Shown: one piece after another, positions 46,001 through 56,300 of the stretch
How the letters are laid out: each line of letters opens with the position of its first letter
Position numbering within the stretch: position 1 is the first letter of the stretch
Source: Macrostomum hystrix
Lineage: Eukaryota; Platyhelminthes; Macrostomidae
DNA length: 64,000 bases
Direction of reading: 5' to 3'
Assembly: GCA_950097015.1 (NCBI GenBank)
Contig: CATNEN010000039.1
Coordinates: forward strand, 4,104,001 to 4,168,000
The notes under the pieces: model-generated
What the model saw: the letters and a program-made list of their open reading frames with translations, nothing else
Database searches by the model: none
What the model was told of the DNA's origin: nothing
Translations under genes and position numbers: made by a program

Positions 46001-48354
46001 CGGCATAGTTTCCTTAAATGCTTATTTACCAAAAATTCCTCGAAATTTAGTTTTACCCTAGAAAAAGGCAAGTTGGTTGTTCCACTGGTGGTGTCGGGTT
46101 TTGTACTTTTCAGTAAAATTCCTTTAATTTCCTGGAAATATTAATAGGAATATTAATTAAAATTATGTTTTGCATTTTTATACTTTATGTTCCAGAGGCT
46201 ATCAGGGAAGACAAAATATCTAACGCTGTAGACTGGTGCAGATATAATATTAATACTATTAATAATTGCAGGAGGGCTGCGGGCAGTGGCACACCATTTG
46301 GTGACACTATCCCCGCAACCAGCGAGGAGGCAATTCTGCCCATTTCGCTGACTCCTGAGCACAGACTCACACAAGTGTGTACATCTGCCCTGACTTTCTC
46401 GTGCCTTGGAGGTTGGCTCTCGAGGGAGTAAATTTCACGACAAGCCCCCAAGCCTTCTCTCCGCGGCCGCGCCCCAAATGAATGTGGCCTCGCCGCGGAA
46501 TCGAGCTCAGGGACCTTGGTGAGAGAGGCAAACGCGTTAGACCGCTCTGCCACCGACCCCCTGATTAGTGCAGATACTCGATCGTACGATAGTAGATAAA
46601 TAGGATTTCTAGGAAGCATTTTTTCTAAACCAAACTCTGAAGCAAAGTTAAAGTTAACAAAACTGTTAATTTCTAAGTAGAGGTTCCTTTTTAGCGCTGA
46701 TTTAAAAGTTCGTGCTAAAATTATAAATAGAAATCCTGTGGGAGCCAGGTGTGCAGCCAATGGCACAGCCACTTCAAAAGGCTGTGTACAGCTGTTCAGT
46801 ACATGGACTGGATGATGGACCACTCACACTCACCCAAGAACAGTTTTCTTTCGTCAGATTCGAACCCTCGACCTCTCTATAGAAAAACCGTTAAAGACAA
46901 CAGCTTGCAACACAACAGATTGCTTTATTTGAGGTTTTCACAATTAAACTGCTGTAAGTCTAGTTGCCATAGTTACATTAACTCGGCCCAGTTTAAAAGG
47001 CCTCAGAAATTCTATGATAACATGTTAATTCTAACTCTTATACAAGACTTTGAATAAATAAGCATAACTAAATATCATGTCTATCGATAGAATGACACTC
47101 TAACTCTATGCATTCTCGTAGATTAAATTTTATGTCCTATATGTACTGAGGCATTTTTAATGAAATTTCCGTACATGGTTTTCTTGGCGTTACTCCAACG
47201 TTTTGTTACATTTTTACATTTTTCAAACACAGCCTGTATTCAAGCATGGAGTTGTAACAGATAACTGACATTAACCACCAGTCATTTTAGGCATCAAGTA
47301 ATGTATTTACTAAACAGGTGTAGGATGTGTTAGACAGGTGTGGGATGTGTTAGACAAGTGTAGGATGTGTTAGACAGGTGTGGGATGTGTTAGACAGGTG
47401 TGGGATGTGTTAGACAGGTGTGGGATGTGTTAGACAGGTGTAGGATGTGTTAGACAGGTGTAGGATGTGTTAGACAGGTGTGGGATGTGTTAGACAGGTG
47501 TGTTAAAGATATGTGACAGGTGTTGGATCTGTTGGACTGTGTTAGAGAGGTGTGACAGGTGTGGGATCTGTTGGACTGTGTTAGAGAGGTGTGACAGGTG
47601 TGGGAGCTGTTGGACTGTGTTAGAGAGGTGTGACAGGTGTGGGATCTGTTGGACTGTGTTAGAGAGGTGTGACAGGTGTGGGATCTGTTGGACTGTGTTA
47701 GAGAGGTGTGACAGGTGTGGGAGCTGTTGGACTGTGTTAGAGAGGTGTGACAGGTGTGGGAGCTGTTGGACTGTGTTAGAGAGGTGTGACAGGTGTGGGA
47801 TCTGTGCTGTCCGTTAGACAATGTCTCGGACCATTGGTCAGTCAAGCATTTTTGCATTTTGCCGATTTTTTTCATCATTATTGCCAGAGCAGGAGTCACT
47901 AGAATTTCACGCATTTTCACGAAAAGCACAGCCCACTCAGTGGACTCACCTGAAAACACCTCCTTCCTCACTGAACTGCCCCACCCTGTAGATCGTACGA
48001 GAACGCGGCACGGCTGGCCTCTCAGGCGACCAACTCGCGCTCGATGACGCCGTCCGTGTTGGTGCAGCAGTTCAGCCTGCCGAGTCACTCGCACATGAGC
48101 CAGATGGTCGGCAGGCAGACGGACAATTTCTCATTGCACTCAGTTGATGTGACGCCGCAGTTTGACCTGCTGGAGACTCGAAGCACCGAGTATCGACCCC
48201 AGCATCAGCATTCGTCGTCATCTTCGACAACAGCTTATCGAGTTGAGTCTCACATTGTTGACTACACGATCGACAGGTCGGGAAGAGACAGCGTCGATGC
48301 CGGCAGCGGCAAAGTGTCGGCCGTGTATCTACAGTCGTCCCCGCAGCAGAAGAA

Positions 48355-48385
<31 letters not shown>

Positions 48386-48616
48386 GAAGACATTGTCGAA
48401 ATCGATATTCAAGGCGGGCGTCAGGTCCGGCAAGATCAGTGGCAGCATCGAGAGGAGTTTGTCAGCACCACCGTCAGCAGTGACGGCTTCGGCGGCGTCA
48501 GCGGCGCTGCTGTCGGCGGCGGAAGCGAAGTGAAGCGATCCACAGATCTGGCAGACGAGATGGAGGCTCTGCTAAGGCGAGCCCAGGCCAAGCGACAGGC
48601 GGCCAGTCAGAAGTAG
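31011..48616 (+). CDS. Spectrin-like and Ig I-set multidomain protein (CCDC141/titin-like, probably cytoskeletal)
   Basis: Sixteen exons: 31011-31385, 31613-32221, 32440-32631, 33010-33191, 33611-33779, 33855-34283, 35055-35207, 35308-35482, 36115-36813, 38326-38614, 41013-41471, 42148-42449, 43688-43872, 44157-44441, 44518-44717, 47992-48616. Phases agree; 5328 bp, 1775 residues. A Gly-rich start is followed by a long helical, spectrin-like half (about 40-800): TNFEEAERIRKNHEQFEFKC, a phrase typical of spectrin repeats in Trio/CCDC141-type proteins, then charged heptads. Next come Ig domains at about 810-895, 898-994, 1000-1090, 1250-1344, 1358-1440 and 1465-1560, each with Trp and a YxCxA-like strand (IKWFKDSQPL, VTWFRDN, VAWYFNN, ITWHKDG, VWWSFNG). 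A Ser/Pro/Thr linker is at 1091-1243. The C-terminus has polyQ and ends in a helix. Human CCDC141 is the nearest architecture I know, but orthology is unproven. A muscle or cytoskeletal scaffold role is inferred. Confidence 0.85.
32700..32885. repeat. Degenerate 24-26 bp array in spectrin/Ig intron 3
   Basis: About eight loose units of TATGGAAATTCCAATGCAAT plus AGCC, AGAC or AGAA. It lies between exons ending 32631 and starting 33010. Confidence 0.8.
33270..33540 (-). mobile_element. tRNA-derived SINE, family 1, copy B, in spectrin/Ig intron 4
   Basis: The minus-strand head near 33535 (AACCTAGTGGTCGGGGCG, then GGTTCGATTCCCGAC) and body match copy A at 8830-9190, including CACCCAGTTGTTAAATGGGT. 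It is shorter than copy A within the 3' body and ends at the same TTGGGGCAGGTGTAATCAAT tail start. It lies wholly inside the 419-bp intron. Confidence 0.87.
34570..34970. repeat. 13-bp minisatellite in spectrin/Ig intron 6
   Basis: About 30 copies of GGGTTCTAGGAGA, with GTG variants and a shorter GGTTCTAGGT form at intervals (34705, 34830) that suggests a larger period. It ends about 85 bp before the acceptor at 35054. Confidence 0.94.
35560..35720. repeat. Interspersed repeat fragment in spectrin/Ig intron 8
   Basis: ACATCGGCGTCGTCCAGATA followed by TTCAACGCCGGAGTGTCAGG and TGGCAAAAAACCACC. The reverse complement matches 43465-43540 closely, so this is a dispersed element of unknown class present twice in one gene in opposite orientations. 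Confidence 0.65.
36890..38045. repeat. 21-bp minisatellite in spectrin/Ig intron 9
   Basis: About 55 copies of CCTCATGGATTCTTAATAAA plus C, with TTGATGAA, TCAATGAA and ACAATGAA variants. The 21-bp period is a multiple of three and one frame has no stop, giving a 440-codon open frame of a seven-residue repeat (NPHGFLI). This frame is out of phase with exon 9 and flanked by intron signals, so it is not coding in the model. Confidence 0.96.
38742..40520. repeat. 16-bp minisatellite with higher-order structure in spectrin/Ig intron 10
   Basis: About 110 copies of TCTCATCTCTCCTGTG, the longest array here (about 1.8 kb). Variant units (CTTATGTCTCCCGTG, CTCATCTCTACCGTG, CTTAATTATCCCGTG, CTTGATTCTCCCGTG) appear in the same order near 38880, 39285, 39570 and 40130, so blocks of several hundred bp have been copied as units. 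Confidence 0.96.
43200..43640. repeat. Pair of inverted interspersed repeats in spectrin/Ig intron 12
   Basis: GTCGAGATATTCAGCGATTC at 43301 and, in the opposite sense, GAATCGCTGAATATCTGGAC at 43484. The first resembles 16075-16160 and the second is the reverse complement of 35620-35710. The two arms could form a foldback, but I see no target duplication or coding sequence. Confidence 0.55.
43900..44105 (+). mobile_element. SINE family 2 copy in spectrin/Ig intron 13
   Basis: GGGCTCGATTCCGCGGCGAG, CCACATTCATTTGGGG, and a tail GTGCCGTTGCCCACAGC match family 2. The tRNA head is lost. It sits in a 284-bp intron that splits the fifth Ig domain. Confidence 0.8.
44718..45003 (+). CDS. Possible alternative C-terminus of the spectrin/Ig protein (read-through of exon 15)
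   Basis: If the GTATGT donor at 44718 is not used, the frame of exon 15 stays open for 94 more codons to the stop at 45001. The added sequence is Glu/Gln-rich (EQGEFEQGDFEQRETEQN) and ends in RKRIALPT. Its composition looks protein-like, so intron retention could give a shorter isoform lacking the final polyQ exon. Splicing to 47992 also keeps the frame (phase 2). Confidence 0.4.
45195..45670. repeat. 43-bp minisatellite in spectrin/Ig intron 15
   Basis: Eleven copies of CCTCCATCCTCTACCCCGAT plus CGATACTCACCATTGCACAGTGG split as a 43-bp unit. Variants are ACACACC for ACTCACC and CATGC for CATCC. Each unit carries ATCGAT. Confidence 0.96.
46270..46565 (-). mobile_element. SINE family 2, near-complete copy in spectrin/Ig intron 15
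   Basis: On the minus strand it starts GGTCGGTGGCAGAGCGGTCT and AACGCGTTTGCCTCTC (Ser/Leu tRNA-like box A region), then GAGCTCGATTCCGCGGCG (box B region). The body runs to GGTGTGCCACTGCCCGCAGC and a tail TAATTATTAATAGTA. It is the best reference copy in the window. Confidence 0.88.
46740..46900 (-). mobile_element. SINE family 1, diverged fragment C
   Basis: GTGTGCAGCCAATGGCACAG, GGCTGTGTACAGCTGTTCAG and ATTCGAACCCTCGACC align with family 1 copies, but the middle (the AAATGGGT block) is deleted. It is 175 bp from the family 2 copy. Confidence 0.7.
47315..47812. repeat. Two adjoining related arrays (20 bp and 39 bp) in spectrin/Ig intron 15
   Basis: 47315-47500 has TAGACAGGTGTGGGATGTGT repeats of 20 bp. 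From 47500 the unit becomes 39 bp: GTTAGAGAGGTGTGACAGGT plus GTGGGATCTGTTGGACTGT. The longer unit looks like a fused and diverged dimer of the shorter one. Confidence 0.94.
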
Positions 48617-50365
48617 TCTAAAAATTCGCTTATTTTTAAACAAATTGAAGCGGAGAAAAGTTTTTAGAGCACTTTGAAGAATCAGAGTGGAACCGTGTCG
48701 CAGGCCTGTGTCCAAGCTATTTAAAACAAATAATTCAAACAGTCGTAGTGGAATCAATTTAGTGGAAATCTGCGCCAGATAAAACAAGCTCAACAATTTC
48801 AAATAGAAATAGTCAAGCACCCACCTGTAGCCACGTCATTGGTAGTTTTTTAAAATTCACATTGTATCACACTTAGCATTCCCAGCACTGCTTGTGTTTT
48901 TATTTATTTTTTTCTGAGTTTTGCACTGTTTCTGCTTTTAGTTTTTTCGGCTAAGAAGAATGCAAAAACCCGACTGATTGATCAGTTTCGTGGACTAATA
49001 ACTTGGTGAATTGGGTCTCATTTACAACTCGATATAATATTAGACGAAAAATTAAACGATACTTAAAACGAAAACGAACAACGAAAAATTCAGTTAAACT
49101 TGCTACTTACTGTGTCACCTCTAATGAAATGTGTATGAACTAATTTGTTTAATTAGCTAAATAGCTTTTCTATAACTATGCTTCGATTAGTAACAATAAT
49201 AATCTGGCTAAAATGCAATCCAAGAACAAAATATTGATAAAATTGTTGATCGCTAATATTAAATTATTTGGTGATATAATACATTACCACTGCTGGGATT
49301 TAATTGTGTCTGGGACACAGACAAAATACAAATATTTATTTTTTCCTTTATTTTTGAATGACCAAACACATTTAGCCATTCTGAGCATTATATTTCTATG
49401 GAGTACAGTACAAAACTATAACATTTTTGCGCTTTTTCCTTTAGAGTAATTGCCGAACATATTAAAACAAAGCCACCGCTGTGCGGAAAAAAGACGCTTA
49501 GACAAAATATTACTTATAAACACTGTGAAACAAGTATTTTCTTGTTTTTTTTATAATTAGAACTTCATAATTAAAATTAAAATTATAAATTATAATGTAA
49601 TAATAATTATTATCATTATGATAATTATAATTTATAATTAGCTTTTTTAAAAGCTTTTTTATAAATAGTTCATTTTCATTTTAATTAATATGCGGAAAAA
49701 CGTTTAATCAATATATTTACACTATAATCGTTTCGTGTAATTTTTCACTTTACTATTAACGAGGGCTCCTTGCCCTCGGGTTCTTAGCTCCAGTTATACT
49801 CGAAAATTACAACTGTTGCAACTAAATCATGCCTACATCATTGTCGAAATCATTAGGAAATAAATGTTGATGGCAAATAAATAAGTGATTTTGCTCAGTC
49901 GATATTCTTGACTTTTGGTGATTTCCTTGAAAATGCTCAGTTTATGAGGACCACTTCTAAAATTACTTCACAATAGCTACGACTGTGCTGTGTGCTGCAC
50001 ATCTGGCCCTATTTGGAGCAGGTGTTTCAATTATTATTACTAAATTATTTTTTAATTAAAGGAAGGCACACAAGTGGCACTAGACAAAGTACCACAAAGT
50101 GCAAAGTACACAGACAACAAGCGATGCAGGTAACTCATTCACGATGTGGTTGAAATTTTGTAATTAACTGCAAACCAATGTAGACTTAAATTTTGCCATT
50201 GAAAAGCGAGCACTGTTAATTGAATAGCGTAGTGCTGCCCAAAGCAGAAATTGTACAATAAAGACTATTCATGAAGATTCGATGCTAATAAACTAGTCAA
50301 CTGAGCATTGGTTGTCGAGTAAAAGGGATATTTTAGAACGAATGTCTCGATCGCTGGTCGCAATT
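48617..50365. other. Convergent intergenic region
   Basis: AT-rich sequence between the 3' ends of the spectrin/Ig gene (+) and the coiled-coil gene (-). It must hold both 3' UTRs. Several AATAAA hexamers occur on the plus strand (for example at 50257-50262), too many to choose one. The 78-codon plus frame at 49213-49449 is not convincing. Confidence 0.5.
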
Positions 50366-53300
50366 CTAGCTGAAGCCGACACTGCGTCGTAAGTTAGAAA
50401 GGCCCAAGCTGCTCACAGACCGCCTGCTGGTGCGCGCATACTTCTGGTGCTCCAAGTGCTGCTGCTGCTGCTGCTGCTGTTCAGACTGTTGCTGATGGCA
50501 GGTGATAGCAGGTGGCTGATCATCTGTTGACGCGGCTGGCGTTGAGTAGACCGAATAGCAGCGGCCAGTAGCCGCAAGGCTGCGGCTGAACAACGAAAGC
50601 GCATGCTTAGTGGACGACGATGCAGCTGGTGACGTCATTAACTTTAGATTATAGCACCTAGGAAATGTTGAAATGTGGTTTCATGAAAAATGTGTCGATA
50701 GAGGGACTTGTGTTCATAGGGAGACAGGTGTTGATAGGGAGACAGGTGTTGATAGGGAGACAGGTGTTGATAGGGACACAGGTGTTAATAGAGAGACAGG
50801 TGCTGATATGGAGACAGGTGTTGATGTGGAGACAGGTGTTGATGTGGAGACAGGTGTTGATAGTGAGGCAGGTTGATAGGGAGACAGGTGTTGATAGTGA
50901 GGCAGGTTGATAGGGAGACAGGTGTTGATAGTGAGACAGGTGTTAATAGTGAGACAGGTGTTGGTAGTGAGACATGTGCTGATAGGGAGACAGGTGTTGA
51001 TAGTGAGACAGGTGTTGATAGTGAGACATGTGCTGATAGTGAGACAGGTGCTGATAGTGAGACAGGTGCTGATAGTGAGACATGTGCTGATAGTGAGACA
51101 GGTTGATAGGGAGACAGGTGTTGATAGTGAGACAGGTGTTGATAGTGAGACAGGTGTTAATAGTGAGACAGGTGTTGATAGTGAGACATGTGCTGATAGG
51201 GAGACAGGTGTTGATAGTGAGACAGGTGTTGATAGTGAGACATGTGCTGATAGTGAGACAGGTTGATAGGGAGACAGGTGTTGATAGTGAGACAGGTGTT
51301 GAGAGGGAGACAGGTGCTGATAGTGAGACAGGTTGATAGTGAGACAGGTGTTGATAGTGAGACAGGTTGATAGGGAGACAGGTTGATGGTGAGACAGGTG
51401 TTGATAGTGAGACAGGTTGATAGGGAGACAGGTGTTGATAGGGAGACAGGTGTTGATAGGGAGACAGGTGTTGATAGGGAGACAGGTGTTGATAGGGAGA
51501 CAGGTGTTGATAGGGAGACATGTGTTGATAGGGAGACAGGTGTTGATAGAGACTTGTTGTTTCCTATAACAAAGCCCACATTCCATGGTTGCCCTTTTAC
51601 AGTGAAACGCTAGTTTTGATTTTCATCACGTGACCTGCACCGTGCTGGCGATGAATTCGCTCTACTAAACTGCAAATTTTTTTTCGCTCGCAGTTGCGTC
51701 CAGTTTCATAGAAGCATTTTTCCAGCGAAGTGTGCCGCTCACTTTCATGAGAATATGAAAACTATTGCGGTTGGAAACGAAGCGTGGGAGCCGATGTAAA
51801 AAAAGAGATTGAACCATAAAAAAATCTGAAAAATCTGGCGGCAGGAGAGACGGAGGCACAGAAACAAGCGGAAACCTAAGCCAACTCACTGTGCTGAATG
51901 GCAGACAGTTGCCAGGGAGAGTTCGCGCTTATCCTCTGCCCATACCTCTTCGCCAGGCTGCGCTGGCGGCGGCGGCGTCGGTGGCACGTGGGACTGGAAT
52001 TTGGCGGAATTTTCTTAGAAAATTTGTTCGGCAAATGAAAAAACGAGTTGGAAACTTGAGTTGGAAACTGCAACTGATTCGCGGATAAGAGACTGTGCGA
52101 AAACCGGGGCACGTGATGCGCCAAAAGTACATTTGAATTCGCGCAGCTTGGAAGTTATTGAAACTGCTGCTGGTTATTTTCGAACACGCGCTTAGTATTT
52201 TAGATTGCAAAAATTCTTCTTCTCCAGAAATTTTAAGGACATGAAAATTTTAAGGAAGCGAGATCTTTTTGATGTGAGGTCTTTATGACGTGAGATCTTC
52301 CCGATGTGAAGAATTATGAGTTCTTCTGAAATTGTCCATGAATTGTAAATGGAATGACTACCTGCTTAGATTATTTTCATCTCTTACTCACAAATGCAGC
52401 TTCCGCAGCCTGAGCCACTGCAGACGACGAAATCGCAGCTTCGAGTGCCCTGCACCGACGCTTCCAGCTGTCGCAGTCGACCTTGAGGGCTCCTGTCTGG
52501 AGGGAGTGAGTGACGCGGCTTCAGCAAGTTGAAACTTTATAACAGAAATAACATTTGAGCTTTAAACGGCTTCCTAAGTCATGGGATCCCCTTCCCTATT
52601 CCCTATGCTCAAAAATTTTATTTTCACAGCCCTAAAGCACTCAGCGCCAGAACACACCACTCTGGCAGTCTCTGAGCTCTGTGGGATCTCGTTGGGAACA
52701 AACGGCACACACCGGGGCTGAGTGGCAGAGCGCAGAGGTCCCTGACCTCGATTCCGCGGCGAGGCCACATTCATTTGGGGCGCAGTCGCGGAGAGAAGGC
52801 TTGGGGGCTTGTCGTGCAATTTTCGCCCTTGAGGGCCAACCTCCAAGGCACAGTGAAGTGTACACTGCCTGACAATGAGAAAGTCAGGCCAGATGTGCAC
52901 ACCTGTGTGATCGAATGTCTGCGTACAGTATCTGTGTGCGTGTCTGCTCAGGAGTCAGCGAAATGGGCAGAATTGCCTCCTAGCATGCTGCGGGTCCATT
53001 GCCCACAGCCCTCCAGCAATAAGTATTATTAAAAACGGCACCAGTCTCGCACCAGTCTCGCGGTTGCCTGAGCTGCGCTAATCCTGGCCTCCATCAGTGC
53101 TAGAGTTTCTGTCACTCTTTCTCCCAGCATATTCATTCGTTCGTTCAGAATCGCCTTTTCAGAATCGTTGTTGACTTCGTTGTGGTTGTCCACCTTCGCC
53201 TGAGGTTCTTTAGTCGTCTTGCGTCGCAGTCCACCAAGAAGTAGCAGAGATCGGCGATGATGGCGCGTCTCGGGCGGCAGATGCTGCTGTAGCGGCGTCT

Positions 53301-56300
53301 GATACGTCAAAAGCAACTGGGATAATTGCGACTCCACTTTGAGCAGTTGCAGCTCACGATCTGCCAGCTGTCGCAGCAGCTCGTCGGTGCTCGCGACGGC
53401 GTCGGAGGCCTGGCGAACCTGGTTGAGCTGCCATTTGAAAAGTAATTTGTTTATGCTCAGGGGTTCTATTTCATCTTGAATAATTAATTCAGCCTCTGAG
53501 AAATAAAAGATTGATAGAAAAAATCATGCATTATTGACGAAGACCTGTTGAAGATTGAGTTCACCTGTTGAAGATGGAGGTCACCTGTTGAAGATGGAGG
53601 TCACCTGTTGAAGAGGGTGTTCACCTGTTGAAGATGGAGGTCACCTGTTAAAGATGGAGTTCACCTGTTGAAGATGGAGGTCACCTGTTGAAGATGAGGG
53701 TCACTTGTTAAAGATGGAGTTCTCCTGTTGAATATGGAGGTCTCCTGTTGAAGATGGAGGTAACCTGTTGAAGATAAAGGGTTTCCTGTTGAAGATGGAG
53801 GTCACCTGTTAAAGATGGAGTTCACCTGTTGAAGATAGAGGTCACCTGTTAAAGATGGAGTTCTCCTGTTGAAGATAGATAAAAGAGGTGAGAGCATTGA
53901 TTATCTGATAGATTTTTTTCCTGTTGGTTTAGTACCCCGGGTGGTCGTATGTTTCATAGAACTGTGTACTTATTATAGACTATAGAATTGTCCGTTCGGT
54001 GGCAATGTCAGAAAATTGACTTTTTCTATTGTTTTATGCCATGCCGCCACATGGGATTTCCTTCCCTATTGTGCCGGCTGAATTGAAACAATGGGATCTG
54101 CGAACTGGTCCCGGAAGTATCTACAGACACAATACCCGTGGTCTCGGATGAAATCTGTCATCGTCTCAGTGCGAGTCTGTCCTACAAAAAGTCTGTTAAT
54201 TTTTATAGAAAGTATAAAAAACTCTGTATTCACAGAGTCCCCTCACCTCAGCCTTGACTCGCAGCCACTCCCTATCGGAATTGCGACTGGACCAGCTGAG
54301 CAGCTCCCGACAGGCCGACAGCTGGGCCTCCAGTCCGGAGCATCGGCTGCTCAGCTGAGTAGCTTCGGCTCGTAGCTCCAGCTCGGCATGCTTCCGCTCG
54401 GCAATCACGGCCTTCAGAATTGTTTTTTTCGAGAACTTTTTTATAAACGAGTTTATAAAACGAGTTTTTATAAAAGGTCACAAAATCCCAAGGTCACAAA
54501 ATCCCAAGGTCACAAAATCCCAAGGTCACAAAATCCCAAGGTCACAAAATCCCAAGGTCACAAAATCCCAAGGTCACAAAATCCCAAGGTCACAAAATCC
54601 CAAGGCCCAATCCAGTCACCTCTTCAACAGCCCGCAGTCTTTCTGTCTCGCCACTCGCTCGAAGCTCCTCCAGTTGATGTCGGAGGCCGTACAGTTCATC
54701 GTGAGTCCTTAGACTGCTCTGCTCAATTGACTCTAGCTGGCTGCAACGCTCGGAATATTCTGTTGAAAATATGGTAAAAATGGAAAAAAATTATTTTGAC
54801 TGTAAGTGGAATAAAAAATTATTGTAGATTCTAAGGGAATTCTAGAATTCTAGAATAATTCAAGAATCGTTTCAGGAAATGAAATCGTCTTGGGGAGTGA
54901 AATCATTTTAGGGATTGGAATCGTCTTAGGGATTGGAATCGTCTTAGGGATTGGAATCGCCTTAGGGATCGGAATCGTCTTAGGGATCGGAATCGTCTTA
55001 GGGATTGGAATCGTCTTAGGGATTGGAATCGCCTTAGGGATCGGAATCGTTTTAGGGTGTCGAATTGGAGTGGCATCGTCCCTAATAGATGATGTCGTCG
55101 TGTCGCTCACCTAGAGCTCTCTTTCTAAGAGCTTCAATTTCTTCCAGCAATCCATGGCGTTCGCGACCCAACTCGTCGAGCTTGAGCTCCAAATCTTTGA
55201 TTTTAGCCTCGGCCGCAGCGACCGCCAGATCTACCGAATGGTCCGCTGCTTGAGATGAGGCGTGGCTGAAGTTACAGCTAGTCTGTGGGCATTTGGAGGG
55301 CCTGCTGTGTGAACTATCGTAATTTGCATGACAAACCTTCAAGCCTTCTCACCGCTGCTGCGTCCCAAATTAATGTGACGTCGCCGCGTATTCGAGCTTC
55401 ACAGAGATGTCAGTTTTAACAGTTGATGCAATTTTACTGATACTGAATTTTAATGTTCCTGCCGCCATCTACCTGAGTAGCTGACTCGGTAGAAGCAGCC
55501 GCAACAGCCGCTGAGTCCCTTAGCTGGGCTAGCTCCAGCATCAGCCGCGCCATCTGCTCTCTGAGCTGATCATTTTCTTCAGCAAGCTCCGAGCACAACA
55601 GCTCATCGCGTCCCTCCTCCGGCAGCTCCTTGAGTCTCTCGTGATCGTCCGCGGGGCAATCTTCAACAGCAGCGGCTTCGACAAGTTCGACGCTACGACG
55701 CTGGTGTCGAAGCTGTCTCTGAAGCTCACGCTCAAGGTCGCTGATGTACTCGGCGCTGTCCTGCAGCTGGGCGCTGAGCTGGCAACGCTCTCGGGTCAGC
55801 TCGCGACACCGAGCTTCCTCGCGCTTCAACCGGTGTTCCAGCGCTTCCACGTAGCTCTCGGAGCACTCCTCTGTCTCGCCATCTTCGCTATGGCTGTCGT
55901 TATCTTCGTCAGCTGGTGACTTGACTGGTGATTTTGGCTGGTAGTTTTGACCACCGCTAGCAGCTCTGAAGTCTGAGGAATTTTCAAAGCTTTTGAAGAG
56001 GTGATGAATGCGAATCTTGCATGAAAACAATGCGATCCTAGATCCTACTGAAGTTTTGAGATTTCGGCACGACCGAGAAGCTAAATTTTATCACAGCTGA
56101 CCCTCAAACGACTCTGGGGAGATGGCCCAACGACCCCATTTTATTACCGCTAACCCTCAAACGACTGTGGAGAGACAGCCCAACCACCCCATTTTATCAC
56201 CGCTAACCCTCAAACGACTGTGGAGAGACAGCCCAACCACCCCATTTTATCACCGCTAACCCTCAAACGACTGTGGGGAGATGGCCCAACCACCCCATTT

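Noticed and set aside
50690-51550. CRISPR-like direct repeats
   Set aside because: The repeats are contiguous with no unique spacers, in a eukaryotic intron. The same holds for all other arrays here.
52403-52502. Plus-strand exon with acceptor and GTGAGT donor
   Set aside because: The minus strand gives an exon (52496-52392) that keeps phase with coiled-coil exons on both sides, which fits better.
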